Source of the DNA: Tepidimonas aquatica | Lineage (GTDB): Bacteria > Pseudomonadota > Gammaproteobacteria > Burkholderiales > Burkholderiaceae_C | Reading direction: 5' to 3' | Length of the DNA: 32,383 nucleotides | NCBI RefSeq assembly: GCF_007556585.1 | Contig: NZ_VJNA01000032.1 | Location: 1-32,383 of the forward strand | Part shown: positions 7,744-19,784 of the stretch, piece after piece | Layout of the letters: every line of letters starts with the position of its first letter | Numbering within the stretch: the first letter of the stretch is position 1 | The notes under the pieces: generated by a model | Database searches by the model: none | Told to the model about the DNA's origin: nothing | What the model saw: only the letters and a program-made list of their open reading frames with translations | Translations under genes and position numbers: made by a program

Positions 7744-8092
7744 GCTTGGGGCTGGCGTGGAACGTCACCACGCGACGCGCCTCGATCGGCACCAGCTCGC
7801 CGGTGCGCGGGTTGCGCCCGGGGCGCGGTGACTTGTCGCGCACGCCAAACTGCCCAAACCCGGCGATGCGCACCTCCTCGCCGGCAATCAGGCGCTCGGC
7901 GATGATGGCAAAAAACGTCTCGACGATGTCCTTGGACTCGCGCTTGTTGAAACCGATGCGCGTGTGCAGCGCTTCGGCCAGCTCGGCCTTGGTCAGCGTG
8001 GGCGTATCGGGTTCGACGTTGGCCGCCGTGGCGGCCGCGGATGTGCTTCGGGTGGCCATGGGCGCAATCGTAGCAGCCGCGGCGCGCGCCAT
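7652..8092 (-). CDS. ihfA: integration host factor alpha-like DNA-binding protein
   Basis: This HU/IHF-family DNA-bending protein has the alpha-helical dimer body (TLTKAELAEALHTRIGF, then NKRESKDIVETFF) and the beta-arm PGRNPRTGE with its intercalating proline near 95. Position directly after pheT identifies the alpha subunit. The start used is the ATG at 8092, which overlaps the pheT stop in a TGATG junction, giving 146 residues; a second in-frame ATG at 8059 gives 135. Both ends are longer than a usual IhfA of about 100 residues: about 32 Ala/Thr-rich residues precede TLTKAEL. The last 29 (from about 118, ending Pro-rich) are encoded antisense to the EamA gene. Confidence 0.9.
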   Translation of the reverse strand: MARAAAATIAPMATRSTSAAATAANVEPDTPTLTKAELAEALHTRIGFNKRESKDIVETFFAIIAERLIAGEEVRIAGFGQFGVRDKSPRPGRNPRTGELVPIEARRVVTFHASPKLKAALQGDADDGAPSALGPASRWPGPRPPG

Positions 8093-10512
8093 CACGCCCG
8101 CAGCCGCGCACCGATGCGCTGTTGCAACGCCTGCACCACCTGCGCCACGACGGCGTCGATCTCGGCGTCGGTGAGGTTGGCGTCGTCGCGCTCCAGCGTC
8201 AGCCGCACCGCCAGGCTTTTTTCGTCGGCGCCGATGCCGGCTGCTGGCTGCGCGCCCTGCGGGCGGAACACGTCGAACAGCACCGCCGTGCGCAGCCACG
8301 GGTGGCGCGCCGACTCGATGGTCGCCATCACCTGCGCGTACGTCACCGACTCGTGCACGACCACCGCAACGTCGCGCTGCACCGGCTGGTGGCGCCCAAT
8401 CGGCGTGGCCTGCGGCAGCGGGCGCTGCAGTAGCGGCGCCAACGCCAGCTCGAACAACACCGGCGCGCTGCCCCAGCCTTCGGCCTGGCGCCAGCGTGGG
8501 TGCAGCTCGCCGATCACCCCGATCGGCTGCCCATGCAGCAGCACGCGCGCGCAACGCCCTGGGTGCAGCGCCGGGTGCTCACACGGCTCGAACGTGGCCA
8601 CGTGCGGCGCCAACAGCGCTTCGACGTCGCCTTTGACGTCGAAAAAGTCCACCGGCCGCGCCCGCTCGCCCCACTGCAGCGGCAGCGCGTCGCCCCAGGC
8701 CAGCCCCGCGACATGCAGCGGCTGGTCGATGCCGCGCACCGTGGTGTCGCTGTCGGGCACGCGCTCGTCGCGCCGGAAAACGCGCCCCACTTCGAACACC
8801 CGCACGCGCGCGGCCTTGCGATCGACGTTGTGGCGCAGCACCGCCAGCAGGCTGCCCAGCAGGCTGGAGCGCATCACGCTGAGGTGGCTGGCGATGGGGT
8901 TGAGCAACCGAATCGGCGCCGTGTTGCCGGCGTAGTCGCGCTCCCACCGTTCCTCGACGAAGCTGAAGTTGATCGTTTCTTGGTAACCCAGCGCCGCCAG
9001 CTGCTGGCGCACCGCCATCGCGCTGCGCTCGGTTTGCGGGCGCACGCGCGGCACCACCGGCGCGCGCGGCGGCGTGGCCGGCAGGCGGTCGTAGCCGATG
9101 ACGCGCGCCACCTCCTCGATCAGGTCTTCCTCGATCTGCAGGTCAAAGCGGTACGGCGGTGGCGTCACCGTCAGCGCCCCGTCGGACTCGGCAACGTTCA
9201 ACCCAAGGCGGCGCAGCGGTTCGGCGCACGCAGGCACCGTCAGCGGCATGCCGATGACCTTGGCGGCGCGCGCCACGCGCAGCGTCACCGGCTTGGGCTG
9301 CGGCACGTTGACCACGTGGTCATCCACCGGCCCGGCCTCGCCGCCGCAAATCTCCAGGATCAGCTGCGTGATACGCTCCAGGTGCTCGCGCGTGGTGCTG
9401 GGGTCGACGCCGCGCTCGAAACGGTGCGCCGCGTCGGTGCTGAAGTTGAAGCGCCGCGCCCGCCCCGCGATCGCGCGCGGCCACCAAAACGCCGCCTCCA
9501 CATAGACGTTGCGCGTGCCGTCGGACACCGCGGTGCTGTCGCCGCCCATGATCCCGGCCAGCGACTCCACACCTTGCGCGTCGGCAATCACGCCGACGGT
9601 CTCGTCCAACGTGACGGTTTGGCCGTTGAGCAGCTTGAGCGTCTCGCCCGCGCGCGCCCAGCGCACCTGCAAACCGCCATGGATCTTGTCCAGGTCGAAG
9701 ATGTGCGACGGCCGACCGAGCTCGAACATCACGTAGTTGGAGATATCCACCAGCGCCGAAATGCTGCGTTGCCCACAACGCGCCAGCCGCTGCACCATCC
9801 AGTCCGGCGTGCGCGCCTGCGGGTTGACGCCGCGGATGATGCGCCCGCTGAAGCGACCGCACAGGTCAGCGGCTTCAACGCGCACCGGCAGCACCGCGTC
9901 GTGGCGCGGCGCCACCGGCGCGATGGCCGGCGTTTTCAGCGGCGCGCCGGTCAGGGCCGCCACTTCGCGCGCCACGCCGTACACGCTCAGGCAATGCGCC
10001 AGGTTGGGCGTGAGCTTCAGTGTCAACAGCCGGTCGTCCAGCGCCAGCACCTCGCGCAGGTCGCGCCCCACCGGGGCATCGGCGGCCAGCTCCAGCAAGC
10101 CGCCGTGGTCCTCGGACAAGCCAAGCTCGCGCGCCGAGCACAACATGCCGTGGCTGTCCACCCCGCGCAGCTTGCCCACCCGGATTTCGAACGGCTTGCC
10201 GTCCGCGCCCGGTGGCAGCACCGCGCCCACCAGCGCGCACGGCACGCGGATGCCAGCGCGCGCGTTGGGCGCGCCACAAACGATCGACAACGGCTCACCG
10301 CGCCCGACGTCGACCCGACACACGCGCAGGCGGTCGGCGTTGGGGTGCGGCTCGGCGCTGAGGATGTGCCCGACCACCACACCTGTGAAGGGCGGCGCCA
10401 CCGGACGCACCTCCTCCACCTCCAGTCCGGCCATCGTCAACAGGTCGGCCAGCGCGTCGCTGTCCAGCGCCGGATCGCAAAAGCTGCGCAACCAGGATTC
10501 GGGAAACTGCAT
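8092..10512 (-). CDS. pheT: phenylalanyl-tRNA synthetase beta subunit
   Basis: This is the 806-residue beta subunit of the (alpha-beta)2 enzyme that charges tRNA-Phe. The N-terminal tRNA-binding EMAP-like domain (about 40-150) shows PHPNADRLRVCRVDVG and GMLCSARELGLSEDH. The B3/B4 editing region follows (FELGRPSHIFDLDK, FERGVDPS), then B5 (PPYRFDLQIEEDLIEEVARV IGYD), and the C-terminal ferredoxin-like anticodon domain ends with DANLTDAEIDAVV. The length is normal for proteobacteria. It lies 44 bp downstream of pheS and its stop overlaps the ihfA start. Confidence 0.97.
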   Translation of the reverse strand: MQFPESWLRSFCDPALDSDALADLLTMAGLEVEEVRPVAPPFTGVVVGHILSAEPHPNADRLRVCRVDVGRGEPLSIVCGAPNARAGIRVPCALVGAVLPPGADGKPFEIRVGKLRGVDSHGMLCSARELGLSEDHGGLLELAADAPVGRDLREVLALDDRLLTLKLTPNLAHCLSVYGVAREVAALTGAPLKTPAIAPVAPRHDAVLPVRVEAADLCGRFSGRIIRGVNPQARTPDWMVQRLARCGQRSISALVDISNYVMFELGRPSHIFDLDKIHGGLQVRWARAGETLKLLNGQTVTLDETVGVIADAQGVESLAGIMGGDSTAVSDGTRNVYVEAAFWWPRAIAGRARRFNFSTDAAHRFERGVDPSTTREHLERITQLILEICGGEAGPVDDHVVNVPQPKPVTLRVARAAKVIGMPLTVPACAEPLRRLGLNVAESDGALTVTPPPYRFDLQIEEDLIEEVARVIGYDRLPATPPRAPVVPRVRPQTERSAMAVRQQLAALGYQETINFSFVEERWERDYAGNTAPIRLLNPIASHLSVMRSSLLGSLLAVLRHNVDRKAARVRVFEVGRVFRRDERVPDSDTTVRGIDQPLHVAGLAWGDALPLQWGERARPVDFFDVKGDVEALLAPHVATFEPCEHPALHPGRCARVLLHGQPIGVIGELHPRWRQAEGWGSAPVLFELALAPLLQRPLPQATPIGRHQPVQRDVAVVVHESVTYAQVMATIESARHPWLRTAVLFDVFRPQGAQPAAGIGADEKSLAVRLTLERDDANLTDAEIDAVVAQVVQALQQRIGARLRA

Positions 10513-10556
10513 CGTCGTCTCGCTCGTCGTCGCGAAGGTCGGGGACCGTGGTGGGA

Positions 10557-11627
10557 TCAGCGAAACTGCGCCAAAAAGCGCAGGTCACCCTCGAAAAACA
10601 GGCGCAGGTCGCCCACGCCGTAGCGCAGCATCGTCAGCCGGTCCGGCCCCATGCCAAACGCAAAGCCGATGAAGTGCTCCGGGTCCAGCCCCATGTTGCG
10701 CACCACGTTGGGGTGCACCTGGCCGGAACCCGCCACCTCCAGCCAGCGTCCGGCCAGCGGCCCGCGCGTGAAGCGGATATCGATTTCGGCGCTGGGCTCG
10801 GTGAACGGGAAAAAGCTCGGCCGAAACCGCAGCTCGAGCTCGTCGTCTTCGAAAAACGCGCGGCAAAACGCCGTGAAGACGACCTTGAGGTCCTTGAAGC
10901 TGACGTCGCGCCCGATCCACAGCCCCTCGCACTGGTGGAACATCGGCGAGTGGGTGGCGTCGCTGTCGACCCGGTACGTGCGTCCGGGCGCGATGACGCG
11001 AATCTCCGGCATCTCGCCGGCCCACAGGCCCTGGCCGGTGTCACCGGCGGCGGCGCGTGCGCGCTTGACATGCTGCACCGCGTGGCGGATCTGCATCGGG
11101 CTGGTGTGGGTGCGCAACAGCAGCGGCGCCTCGGGCGTGCCGCCCTCGACGTAGAACGTGTCATGCATCGAGCGCGCCGGGTGGTCGGCCGGGGTGTTGA
11201 GCGCGGTGAAGTTGAACCAGTCGGTTTCGATCTCGGGGCCGTCGGCCACCTCGAACCCCATCGAGCCAAAAATCGCCTCGATGCGCTGCAGCGTCAGGGT
11301 CACCGGGTGCAGGCCTCCCTGCCCACGCTGGCGTCCGGGCAGCGTCACGTCCAGCGCTTCGGCCTGCAGCTGACGCTGTAGCTCGGCCTCGGCCAGCTCG
11401 GCGCGGCGGGCCTGCAACGCCGCCTCGATGGCGGCCTTGGCCTCGTTGATGGCCGCGCCCTGGGCCTTGCGCTCGTCGGGTGCCAGGGTGGCCAGCGCCT
11501 TCATGCGCTCGGTCAACGCCCCTTGCTTGCCCAGAAAGCGGGCTTTGGCGTTTTCCAGCGCTTGCGGGGTGGTGGCCTGCGCGAACTGCGCGCGCGCCGA
11601 CTGCACCAGGTTGTCGAGGTCGTTCAT
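10557..11627 (-). CDS. pheS: phenylalanyl-tRNA synthetase alpha subunit
   Basis: This is the catalytic alpha subunit (356 residues). An N-terminal coiled-coil of about 95 residues ([18 protein letters not shown]) precedes the class II core. Motif 2 is seen as [14 protein letters not shown], with the surrounding DTFYVEGG and [14 protein letters not shown] stretches, and motif 3 near [17 protein letters not shown]. The ATG at 11627 starts the conserved coiled-coil; a longer frame upstream has no family similarity. A hairpin followed by a T-rich tract lies between rplT and this gene, so expression is probably set by termination versus read-through. Confidence 0.96.
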   Translation of the reverse strand: MNDLDNLVQSARAQFAQATTPQALENAKARFLGKQGALTERMKALATLAPDERKAQGAAINEAKAAIEAALQARRAELAEAELQRQLQAEALDVTLPGRQRGQGGLHPVTLTLQRIEAIFGSMGFEVADGPEIETDWFNFTALNTPADHPARSMHDTFYVEGGTPEAPLLLRTHTSPMQIRHAVQHVKRARAAAGDTGQGLWAGEMPEIRVIAPGRTYRVDSDATHSPMFHQCEGLWIGRDVSFKDLKVVFTAFCRAFFEDDELELRFRPSFFPFTEPSAEIDIRFTRGPLAGRWLEVAGSGQVHPNVVRNMGLDPEHFIGFAFGMGPDRLTMLRYGVGDLRLFFEGDLRFLAQFR

Positions 11628-11680
11628 GCCGGCATCCGTGTCGCAAAAAGGCGGCGAAAGACTGCACGCCACAGGTTCAA

Positions 11681-11716
11681 ACAAAACGGGCCAGCGCGAT
11701 GAGGCGACTGGCCCGT
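11681..11716 (-). terminator. hairpin with T-tract between rplT and pheS (terminator or attenuator)
   Basis: Read on the minus strand, a perfect 9-bp stem (ACGGGCCAG with CTGGCCCGT, arms at 11708-11716 and 11686-11694) closes a 13-nt loop and is followed by TTTTGTTT. This is the form of an intrinsic terminator. It begins 44 bp after the rplT stop and ends 54 bp before the pheS start, so it would limit read-through from the ribosomal-protein genes into pheST. Confidence 0.75.
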
Positions 11717-11760
11717 CGGGGTCGCGCCACCGCCCACGGACGGCGCGCGGTGCGGCACCG

Positions 11761-12132
11761 TTACGCCGCGGCGCCCTGCGCCAGACCGGCCTTGACGCGC
11801 TCGACGATGGCGGCAAACGCCGCCTTGTCGTGCACGGCCAAGTCGGCCAGCACCTTGCGGTCGATCTCGATGGCGGCCTTGCGCAGGCCGTTGGCGAACT
11901 GGCTGTAGGTCAGACCCAACTCACGCGCGGCGGCGTTGATGCGCGCAATCCACAGCTGACGGAAGACACGCTTGCGGGTGCGGCGGTCCCGGTACGCGTA
12001 CTGCTGCGCCTTCATCACCGCCTGTTTGGCGACGCGGAAGACGTTCTTACGACGGCCACGGAACCCTTTGGCCAGGGCCAGGACTTTCTTGTGACGGGCA
12101 CGGGCGGTGACACCACGTTTGACGCGAGGCAT
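11761..12132 (-). CDS. rplT: 50S ribosomal protein L20
   Basis: This 123-residue protein opens with the canonical basic tail [18 protein letters not shown] and continues with [14 protein letters not shown] and [19 protein letters not shown]20 binds 23S rRNA early in 50S assembly and in enterobacteria and Bacillus also represses its own operon by binding a leader or inter-cistronic mRNA structure. It follows rpmI after 36 bp in the usual order. It is a little longer than the common 118-120 residues because of an Ala-rich end. Confidence 0.98.
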   Translation of the reverse strand: MPRVKRGVTARARHKKVLALAKGFRGRRKNVFRVAKQAVMKAQQYAYRDRRTRKRVFRQLWIARINAAARELGLTYSQFANGLRKAAIEIDRKVLADLAVHDKAAFAAIVERVKAGLAQGAAA

Positions 12133-12168
12133 GGCTTGCTCCTTGTGACGTTATGGGTCAGCCGCCGA

Positions 12169-12372
12169 TCACAGGCCGGCGTAAGGCATCATTTGTGCGA
12201 TGTGACCCATGTTGGTCTCATGCACGTTGACCATTCCGCGCAGCTGGCGCTTGTTCTTGGTCGTCTTCTTCGTCAGGATGTGACGCTTGAAGGCCTGCGC
12301 ACGCTTGACCGTGCCGCCGGGGCGCACGCGAAAACGCTTTTTCGCGCTGCTTTTGGTTTTCATCTTGGGCAT
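12169..12372 (-). CDS. rpmI: 50S ribosomal protein L35
   Basis: This small basic protein of 67 residues begins [16 protein letters not shown] and ends [14 protein letters not shown], which is standard for L35. The start is the ATG at 12372; a longer in-frame extension reaches back into the leader and has no similarity. A TGCTATAAT extended -10 box on the same strand 127 bp upstream suggests that rpmI heads its own transcript, besides read-through from infC. Confidence 0.97.
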   Translation of the reverse strand: MPKMKTKSSAKKRFRVRPGGTVKRAQAFKRHILTKKTTKNKRQLRGMVNVHETNMGHIAQMMPYAGL

Positions 12373-12498
12373 GATGGCTCGTCCTTGGTTTCGGGTTTGG
12401 ACTTGACACACCCGCAAGGCGCCGCCGCGGCTGCCCACCGACGACGGTCTTTGCTTGAACGCCTGGCCTTCGGGTGCTTGTCGCTTGGAAAGCACGCC
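12373..12498 (-). promoter_or_regulatory. rpmI-rplT mRNA leader with possible L20 regulatory structure
   Basis: Between the predicted -10 box and the rpmI start lies about 115 nt of leader. It contains a GTGCTT/AAGCAC stem (12490-12495 with 12474-12479) and a CGGGT/ACCCG stem (12410-12414 with 12392-12396) close to the ribosome-binding region. Such a leader is where L20 autoregulation acts in other bacteria. The structure here is read by eye only. Confidence 0.35.
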
Positions 12499-12507
12499 AT
12501 TATAGCA
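12499..12507 (-). promoter_or_regulatory. extended -10 promoter upstream of rpmI
   Basis: The minus strand reads TGCTATAAT, a perfect extended -10 (TGn followed by TATAAT), in an otherwise GC-rich gap. The matching -35 position (CGGTGC, 17 bp upstream) is poor, which is common for extended -10 promoters. It lies 38 bp after the infC stop and points at rpmI-rplT-pheST-ihfA. Confidence 0.65.
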
Positions 12508-12544
12508 GTCGCGCCGGCGACGCACCGCCGCCGCGGGTGGCAGG

Positions 12545-13153
12545 TCAGGCGGCTGGCTGCTCAGCCTTGCTGGCGTCGGCCTTGGGCGCCGCGCCTTTTT
12601 TGCGCGCCGGCGCAATCATCATGATCATCTGCCTGCCCTCGAGCTTGGGGAACTGCTCGACGACGATGCTGTCGCCCAGCTCGTTGCGGATACGCTCCAG
12701 CAGCGCCAGCCCCAGCTCCTGGTGGGTGATTTCGCGCCCGCGGAAGCGCAGCGTCACCTTGCACTTGTCGCCTTCGTCCAGGAAGCGGCGGATGTTGCGC
12801 ATCTTGACCTGGTAGTCGCCCTCGTCGGTGGCCGGGCGGAATTTGACTTCCTTGACCTCGATGACCTTTTGCTTGGCCTTGGCCTCGGCGGCCTTTTTCT
12901 GCTCGGCGTACTTGAACTTGCCGTAGTCGATCAGACGGCACACCGGCGGGTTGGCCATCGGGGCGATCTCGACCAGGTCAACGTCAAGCTCGCCCGCCAT
13001 GCGCAACGCCTCTTGCAGCGGCACCACGCCGATTTGCTGACCATCGGGGCCGGTCAGGCGCACTTCGGGCGCGGTGATTTCACGGTTGAGGCGGTGCTGC
13101 CGCTCTTCGCGCTGGCGGCGGTCACGGAAGTTGCTGGGACGCGGGGTAGCGAT
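12545..13153 (-). CDS. infC: translation initiation factor IF-3 (AUC start)
   Basis: IF-3 binds the 30S subunit and proofreads start-codon choice. The 202-residue frame shows the N-domain [12 protein letters not shown], the linker [17 protein letters not shown] and the C-domain ([22 protein letters not shown], then [10 protein letters not shown]). Family similarity extends 30 codons upstream of the first ATG, to ATC at 13153 ([20 protein letters not shown]). That ATC is preceded by AAAGGA with 8-nt spacing. A rare AUU/AUC start is known in infC and lets IF-3 repress its own translation. The gene lies 25 bp after thrS. Confidence 0.93.
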   Translation of the reverse strand: MATPRPSNFRDRRQREERQHRLNREITAPEVRLTGPDGQQIGVVPLQEALRMAGELDVDLVEIAPMANPPVCRLIDYGKFKYAEQKKAAEAKAKQKVIEVKEVKFRPATDEGDYQVKMRNIRRFLDEGDKCKVTLRFRGREITHQELGLALLERIRNELGDSIVVEQFPKLEGRQMIMMIAPARKKGAAPKADASKAEQPAA

Positions 13154-13178
13154 GGTTCGGTTCCTTTGCTCGAAAAAA

Positions 13179-15104
13179 CTAACGTTTGGCGGCGATGTCG
13201 TCGCGCAGGCGCTGGATGAAATCGTGCACTGGCATCACGCCGAGGTCTTGGTTGCCGCGCGCGCGCACCGACACGGTGCCGTTGGCGCGCTCCTTGTCCC
13301 CGACGACGAGGATGTAGGGCACTTTTTGCAACGCCTGCTGGCGGATTTTATAGGTGATCTTTTCGTTGCCAAGATCCAGCGCGACACGAACACCGTGTTG
13401 GCGCAAGGTGTTGGCAATTTCGCCACAGGTGTCGGCCTGCGCATCGGTGATGTTGAGCACCGCCGCCTGCACCGGCGCCAGCCACACCGGCAGCGCGCCG
13501 GCGTGCTGCTCGATCAGGATGCCGATGAAACGCTCCAGGCTGCCGACGATGGCGCGGTGCAGGATCACCGGGCGCTTGCGGCTGCCATCTTCGGCCACGT
13601 ACTCGGCGTCCAGCCGCTCGGCCAGGTTGAAGTCCACCTGGATCGTGCCGCACTGCCATTCGCGGCCGATGGCGTCTTTGAGCGTGTACTCGATCTTGGG
13701 GCCATAAAACGCCCCCTCGCCCGGCGATATGGTGAACGCGCAGCCCGATTGCTGCAAACTTTGCATCAGCGCCGCTTCAGCCTTGTCCCACAGCTCGTCG
13801 GAGCCGATACGCGCCGCGGGCCGCGTCGAGACTTTGTACAGGATCTCGGTAAAGCCAAAGTCGGCGTAGACTTTTTTCAGCAAGCGCGTGAACGCGTCGC
13901 ACTCGGCCAGGATCTGGTCTTCGGTGCAGAAGATGTGGCCGTCGTCCTGCGTAAAGCCACGCACGCGCATGATGCCGTGCAAGCCACCCGAGGGCTCGTT
14001 GCGGTGGCACTGCCCGAACTCCCCGTAGCGCAACGGCAGGTCGCGGTAGCTCTTGATGCCTTGCTTGAAAATCAGGATGTGCCCCGGGCAGTTCATCGGC
14101 TTGATCGCGTAGTCGCGCTTTTCCGACTCCGTGATGAACATGTTGTCCCGGTACTTGTCCCAGTGGCCGGTCTTTTCCCACAGGGCTTTGTCCAGGATCT
14201 GCGGCCCTTTGACCTCCAGGTAGCCGTTGTCGCGGTAGACCTGGCGCATGTACTGCTCGACCTGCTGCCACAACGCCCAACCCTTGGGGTGCCAAAACAC
14301 CAGCCCCGGCGCGTGGTCGTCGATGTGGAACAGGTCCAGCTCCTTGCCCAGCTTGCGGTGGTCGCGCCGCTCGGCTTCCTGCAGCCGGTGCAGGTAGGCC
14401 TGCAGCTCCTCTTTGCTGGCCCACGCGGTGCCGTAGATGCGCTGCAGCTGCTCGTTGCGGTGGTCGCCCCGCCAGTACGCCCCGGCCACCTTCATCAGCT
14501 TGAAGTGCTTGAGCTTGCCGGTGCTGGGCACGTGCGGCCCGCGGCACAGGTCCTCAAAGCCGCCCTCGCGGTACAGGCTGATCGTCTCGCCCTCGGGGAT
14601 GCTGGCGATGATCTCGGCCTTGTAGTGCTCGCCCAAGTTCTTGAAGTACGCCACCGCCTCGTCGCGCGGCAGCACCCGGCGCACCACCGGCTCGTCGCGC
14701 GCGGCCAGCTCGGTCATCTTGGCCTCGATGGCAGCCAGGTCCTCCGGCGTGAACGGGCGCTTGTAGGCAAAGTCGTAGTAAAAGCCGTCGTCGACCACCG
14801 GGCCGATCGTCACCTGCGCGTCGGGGTACAGCTCCTTGACCGCCCAGGCCAGCAGGTGCGCGGTCGAGTGGCGAATGATCTCCAGCCCCTCGGGGTCTTT
14901 GGGTGTGAGGATCCACACCCGCGCGTCGCGCTGCACGGGGTACGACAGGTCGACCGCGCGCGGCGCGGCCTCGTCGCTGTACTGCACTTTGCCCGCCACG
15001 GCCGCCTTGGCCAAGCCGGGGCCGATGGCGGCGGCGATTTGCCCCACCGTCACGGGGGCATCAAAGCTACGTTGCGAACCGTCGGGCAGCGTGATTTGGA
15101 TCAT
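13179..15104 (-). CDS. thrS: threonyl-tRNA synthetase
   Basis: This full-length ThrRS (641 residues) charges tRNA-Thr and edits Ser-tRNA. The TGS domain is at about 1-62 ([15 protein letters not shown]), followed by the HxxxH editing domain ([17 protein letters not shown]). The class II core has zinc/catalytic motifs in [22 protein letters not shown] and [14 protein letters not shown], and the C-terminal anticodon-binding domain is complete. The ATG at 15104 matches the conserved MIQITLPDG start. It heads the thrS-infC-rpmI-rplT-pheST-ihfA superoperon. Confidence 0.97.
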   Translation of the reverse strand: MIQITLPDGSQRSFDAPVTVGQIAAAIGPGLAKAAVAGKVQYSDEAAPRAVDLSYPVQRDARVWILTPKDPEGLEIIRHSTAHLLAWAVKELYPDAQVTIGPVVDDGFYYDFAYKRPFTPEDLAAIEAKMTELAARDEPVVRRVLPRDEAVAYFKNLGEHYKAEIIASIPEGETISLYREGGFEDLCRGPHVPSTGKLKHFKLMKVAGAYWRGDHRNEQLQRIYGTAWASKEELQAYLHRLQEAERRDHRKLGKELDLFHIDDHAPGLVFWHPKGWALWQQVEQYMRQVYRDNGYLEVKGPQILDKALWEKTGHWDKYRDNMFITESEKRDYAIKPMNCPGHILIFKQGIKSYRDLPLRYGEFGQCHRNEPSGGLHGIMRVRGFTQDDGHIFCTEDQILAECDAFTRLLKKVYADFGFTEILYKVSTRPAARIGSDELWDKAEAALMQSLQQSGCAFTISPGEGAFYGPKIEYTLKDAIGREWQCGTIQVDFNLAERLDAEYVAEDGSRKRPVILHRAIVGSLERFIGILIEQHAGALPVWLAPVQAAVLNITDAQADTCGEIANTLRQHGVRVALDLGNEKITYKIRQQALQKVPYILVVGDKERANGTVSVRARGNQDLGVMPVHDFIQRLRDDIAAKR

Positions 15105-15220
15105 CGATGAAGCTCGGCAAAGCGGGCAAACCAACAAGGAATCGATTTTCGCACACCGGGCGCGTGCCCCAGCGCCTTGGCACAATGCCGGCTCTCGTCC
15201 ATCGCATGGAGCCACACCCG

Positions 15221-15799
15221 ATGCAGATCACGACCGAACAACTGTTCGACCACGCCCGCACCCACAACGCCTGGCAACCCAAACCGGTGCCCGACGAGCT
15301 GCTGGTGCGTCTGTACGACCTGATGAAATGGGGGCCGACGTCGGCCAACTGCAGCCCCACGCGCATCGTGTTCGTGCGCACGCCCGAGGCCAAGGCGCGC
15401 CTGCTGCCGTGTCTGATGGAGGGCAACCGCGCCAAAACGGCGGCGGCCCCCGTCACGGCCATCCTGGGCATGGACATGGCGTTTTACGAGCAACTGCCGC
15501 GGCTGTTCCCACATAACCCGGACGCGCGCAACTGGTTCGCCGGCAACGAGGCGCTGATCCAGGCGACGGCGCTGCGCAACGGCAGCCTGCAAGGTGGCTA
15601 CTTCATCCTGGCGGCGCGTGCGCTGGGCTTGGACTGCGGGCCGATGAGCGGCTTTGACGCCGCCGCGGTGGACGCGGCGTTTTGGGCCGGCACCACCGTG
15701 CGCACCAACTTCATCTGCAACCTGGGCTACGGCGATCCGGCCGGGCTGTTCCCGCGCAGCCCGCGGCTGCCGTTCGACGAGGCCTGCCGCCTGGTCTGA
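15221..15799 (+). CDS. rutE: malonic semialdehyde reductase RutE-like nitroreductase
   Basis: This FMN-dependent nitroreductase-family protein of 192 residues resembles RutE/HadB/HadA. RutE reduces malonic semialdehyde to 3-hydroxypropionate in the Rut pyrimidine-degradation pathway. The FMN-binding [21 protein letters not shown], the [12 protein letters not shown] loop and the C-terminal [13 protein letters not shown] are typical. The ATG at 15221 has GGAG 9 nt upstream and begins the conserved part; upstream ATGs in the frame extend into the divergent thrS gap. No other rut genes are nearby, so the substrate may be a different aldehyde. It converges on aceA. Confidence 0.85.
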   Translation: MQITTEQLFDHARTHNAWQPKPVPDELLVRLYDLMKWGPTSANCSPTRIVFVRTPEAKARLLPCLMEGNRAKTAAAPVTAILGMDMAFYEQLPRLFPHNPDARNWFAGNEALIQATALRNGSLQGGYFILAARALGLDCGPMSGFDAAAVDAAFWAGTTVRTNFICNLGYGDPAGLFPRSPRLPFDEACRLV

Positions 15800-15809
15800 A
15801 CCGCCTCAT

Positions 15810-15849
15810 CAAACAAACAACCGGCGGGGCTTTGACGCCCACACCGGTT
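15810..15849 (-). terminator. terminator downstream of aceA
   Basis: On the minus strand AACCGG (15849-15844) pairs with CCGGTT (15824-15819), with an inner GGGC/GCCC stem, followed by GTTTGTTTG. It lies 52 bp after the aceA stop in the convergent gap with the nitroreductase gene. Confidence 0.6.
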
Positions 15850-15901
15850 GCGCGACTGTCGGCGCCGGGACAACCAAGCGTGGCCCGGCAACCGGCCCTG
15901 A

Positions 15902-17221
<1,320 letters not shown>

Positions 17222-17303
17222 GGTCAAACTCCTTGTCGACAAAAAGGTGGTGAACAAACCGGGTGGCGGAGACGGGCAACCAGGGGCGCGCCGCCTTGAC
17301 TTC

Positions 17304-17309
17304 AGTATA
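17304..17309 (-). promoter_or_regulatory. -10 element of the aceA promoter
   Basis: The minus strand reads TATACT immediately downstream of the long palindrome, 82 bp before the aceA ATG. The palindrome would cover the -35 region and spacer. No clear -35 hexamer is seen, which would fit an activator-dependent or tightly repressed promoter. Confidence 0.5.
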
Positions 17310-17355
17310 AGTCTTCTATAAGACACAACCCCAGTCTTGTGTCTTATAGAAGACT
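17310..17355. promoter_or_regulatory. perfect 19-bp inverted repeat at the aceA promoter (candidate operator)
   Basis: The left arm (17310-17328) and right arm (17337-17355) are perfect reverse complements separated by 8 bp. Each arm holds its own shorter dyad, TCTT-4-AAGA, as in GTCTTATAGAAGAC. This is consistent with two dimeric regulator sites facing each other. The AT-rich sequence contrasts with its surroundings. There is no T-tract after it in either direction beyond TATTTTT on the right, so an operator is more likely than a terminator. Confidence 0.7.
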
Positions 17356-17592
17356 ATTTTTACGACATAAAAAACAGATAGTTAGGAAATCTGTGCCGCA
17401 TCATGAAAGGACATTCCATGCCCACACGGGCAACCGCACGTCCTCGGCAGGCGTGGCTTTCAGAATGACGAACCAGATTTTCATATCGTGATATCGAGCC
17501 TTGTACGCCGATACCCAGAGGTTCGGCGACCGCACGCGCAGCGCTGGCCGTGGTCGCTGGACCGACGGCGACGGTCGTCGCGCCATCCGGCA
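17356..17592. other. non-coding stretch between the aceA operator and the thiC promoter
   Basis: I see no supportable gene here. The first 45 bp are AT-rich, and a small 5-2-5 dyad (atatc-gt-gatat) lies at 17483-17494. Short frames exist on both strands (27 codons at 17401-17484 on the minus strand, 16-21 codons on the plus strand), but none has a good ribosome-binding site together with recognisable sequence. Confidence 0.6.
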
Positions 17593-17598
17593 TACAAT
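17593..17598 (+). promoter_or_regulatory. -10 element of the thiC promoter
   Basis: TACAAT ends 8 bp before the first base of the riboswitch P1 stem, which is where transcription should start. The -35 region has no good match. Confidence 0.5.
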
Positions 17599-17606
17599 GC
17601 GTCCAC

Positions 17607-19619
<2,013 letters not shown>

Positions 19620-19784
19620 CCGCCGCGGTCGCCGGCAGCACGTCGGCGGACTGAAGCTTCAGGGCTGCCTCGATGGGCGTTGCGGCTCCCAGGTGGCCGA
19701 CAGCCGCCCCAATGGCAGCGCGGTGCCCGCCTGCACCGGCCCGCGGGGCGGATGATGGCCCTGCCCGGCGTGGGGGATTGGGGC

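Noticed and set aside
11622-11667. A possible pheM-like leader peptide before pheS with several Phe codons (QSFAAFLRH)
   Set aside because: It has no stop codon before pheS begins and lies downstream of the hairpin, so it cannot act as an attenuation leader.
12403-12408. Perfect TTGACA on the plus strand between rpmI and infC
   Set aside because: No -10 box 16-19 bp downstream and no plus-strand gene to serve; all genes here are on the minus strand.
17403-17468. Plus-strand mini-ORFs starting ATGAAAGG and, after AAAGGACATTCC, a second ATG
   Set aside because: Although the second has a ribosome-binding-like sequence, it encodes only 16 residues without any recognisable feature and no promoter is seen.
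17401-17484. 27-codon minus-strand frame (MKIWFVILKATPAED...) between aceA and thiC
   Set aside because: No ribosome-binding site, no recognisable family, and it lies in a stretch with no other coding signal.
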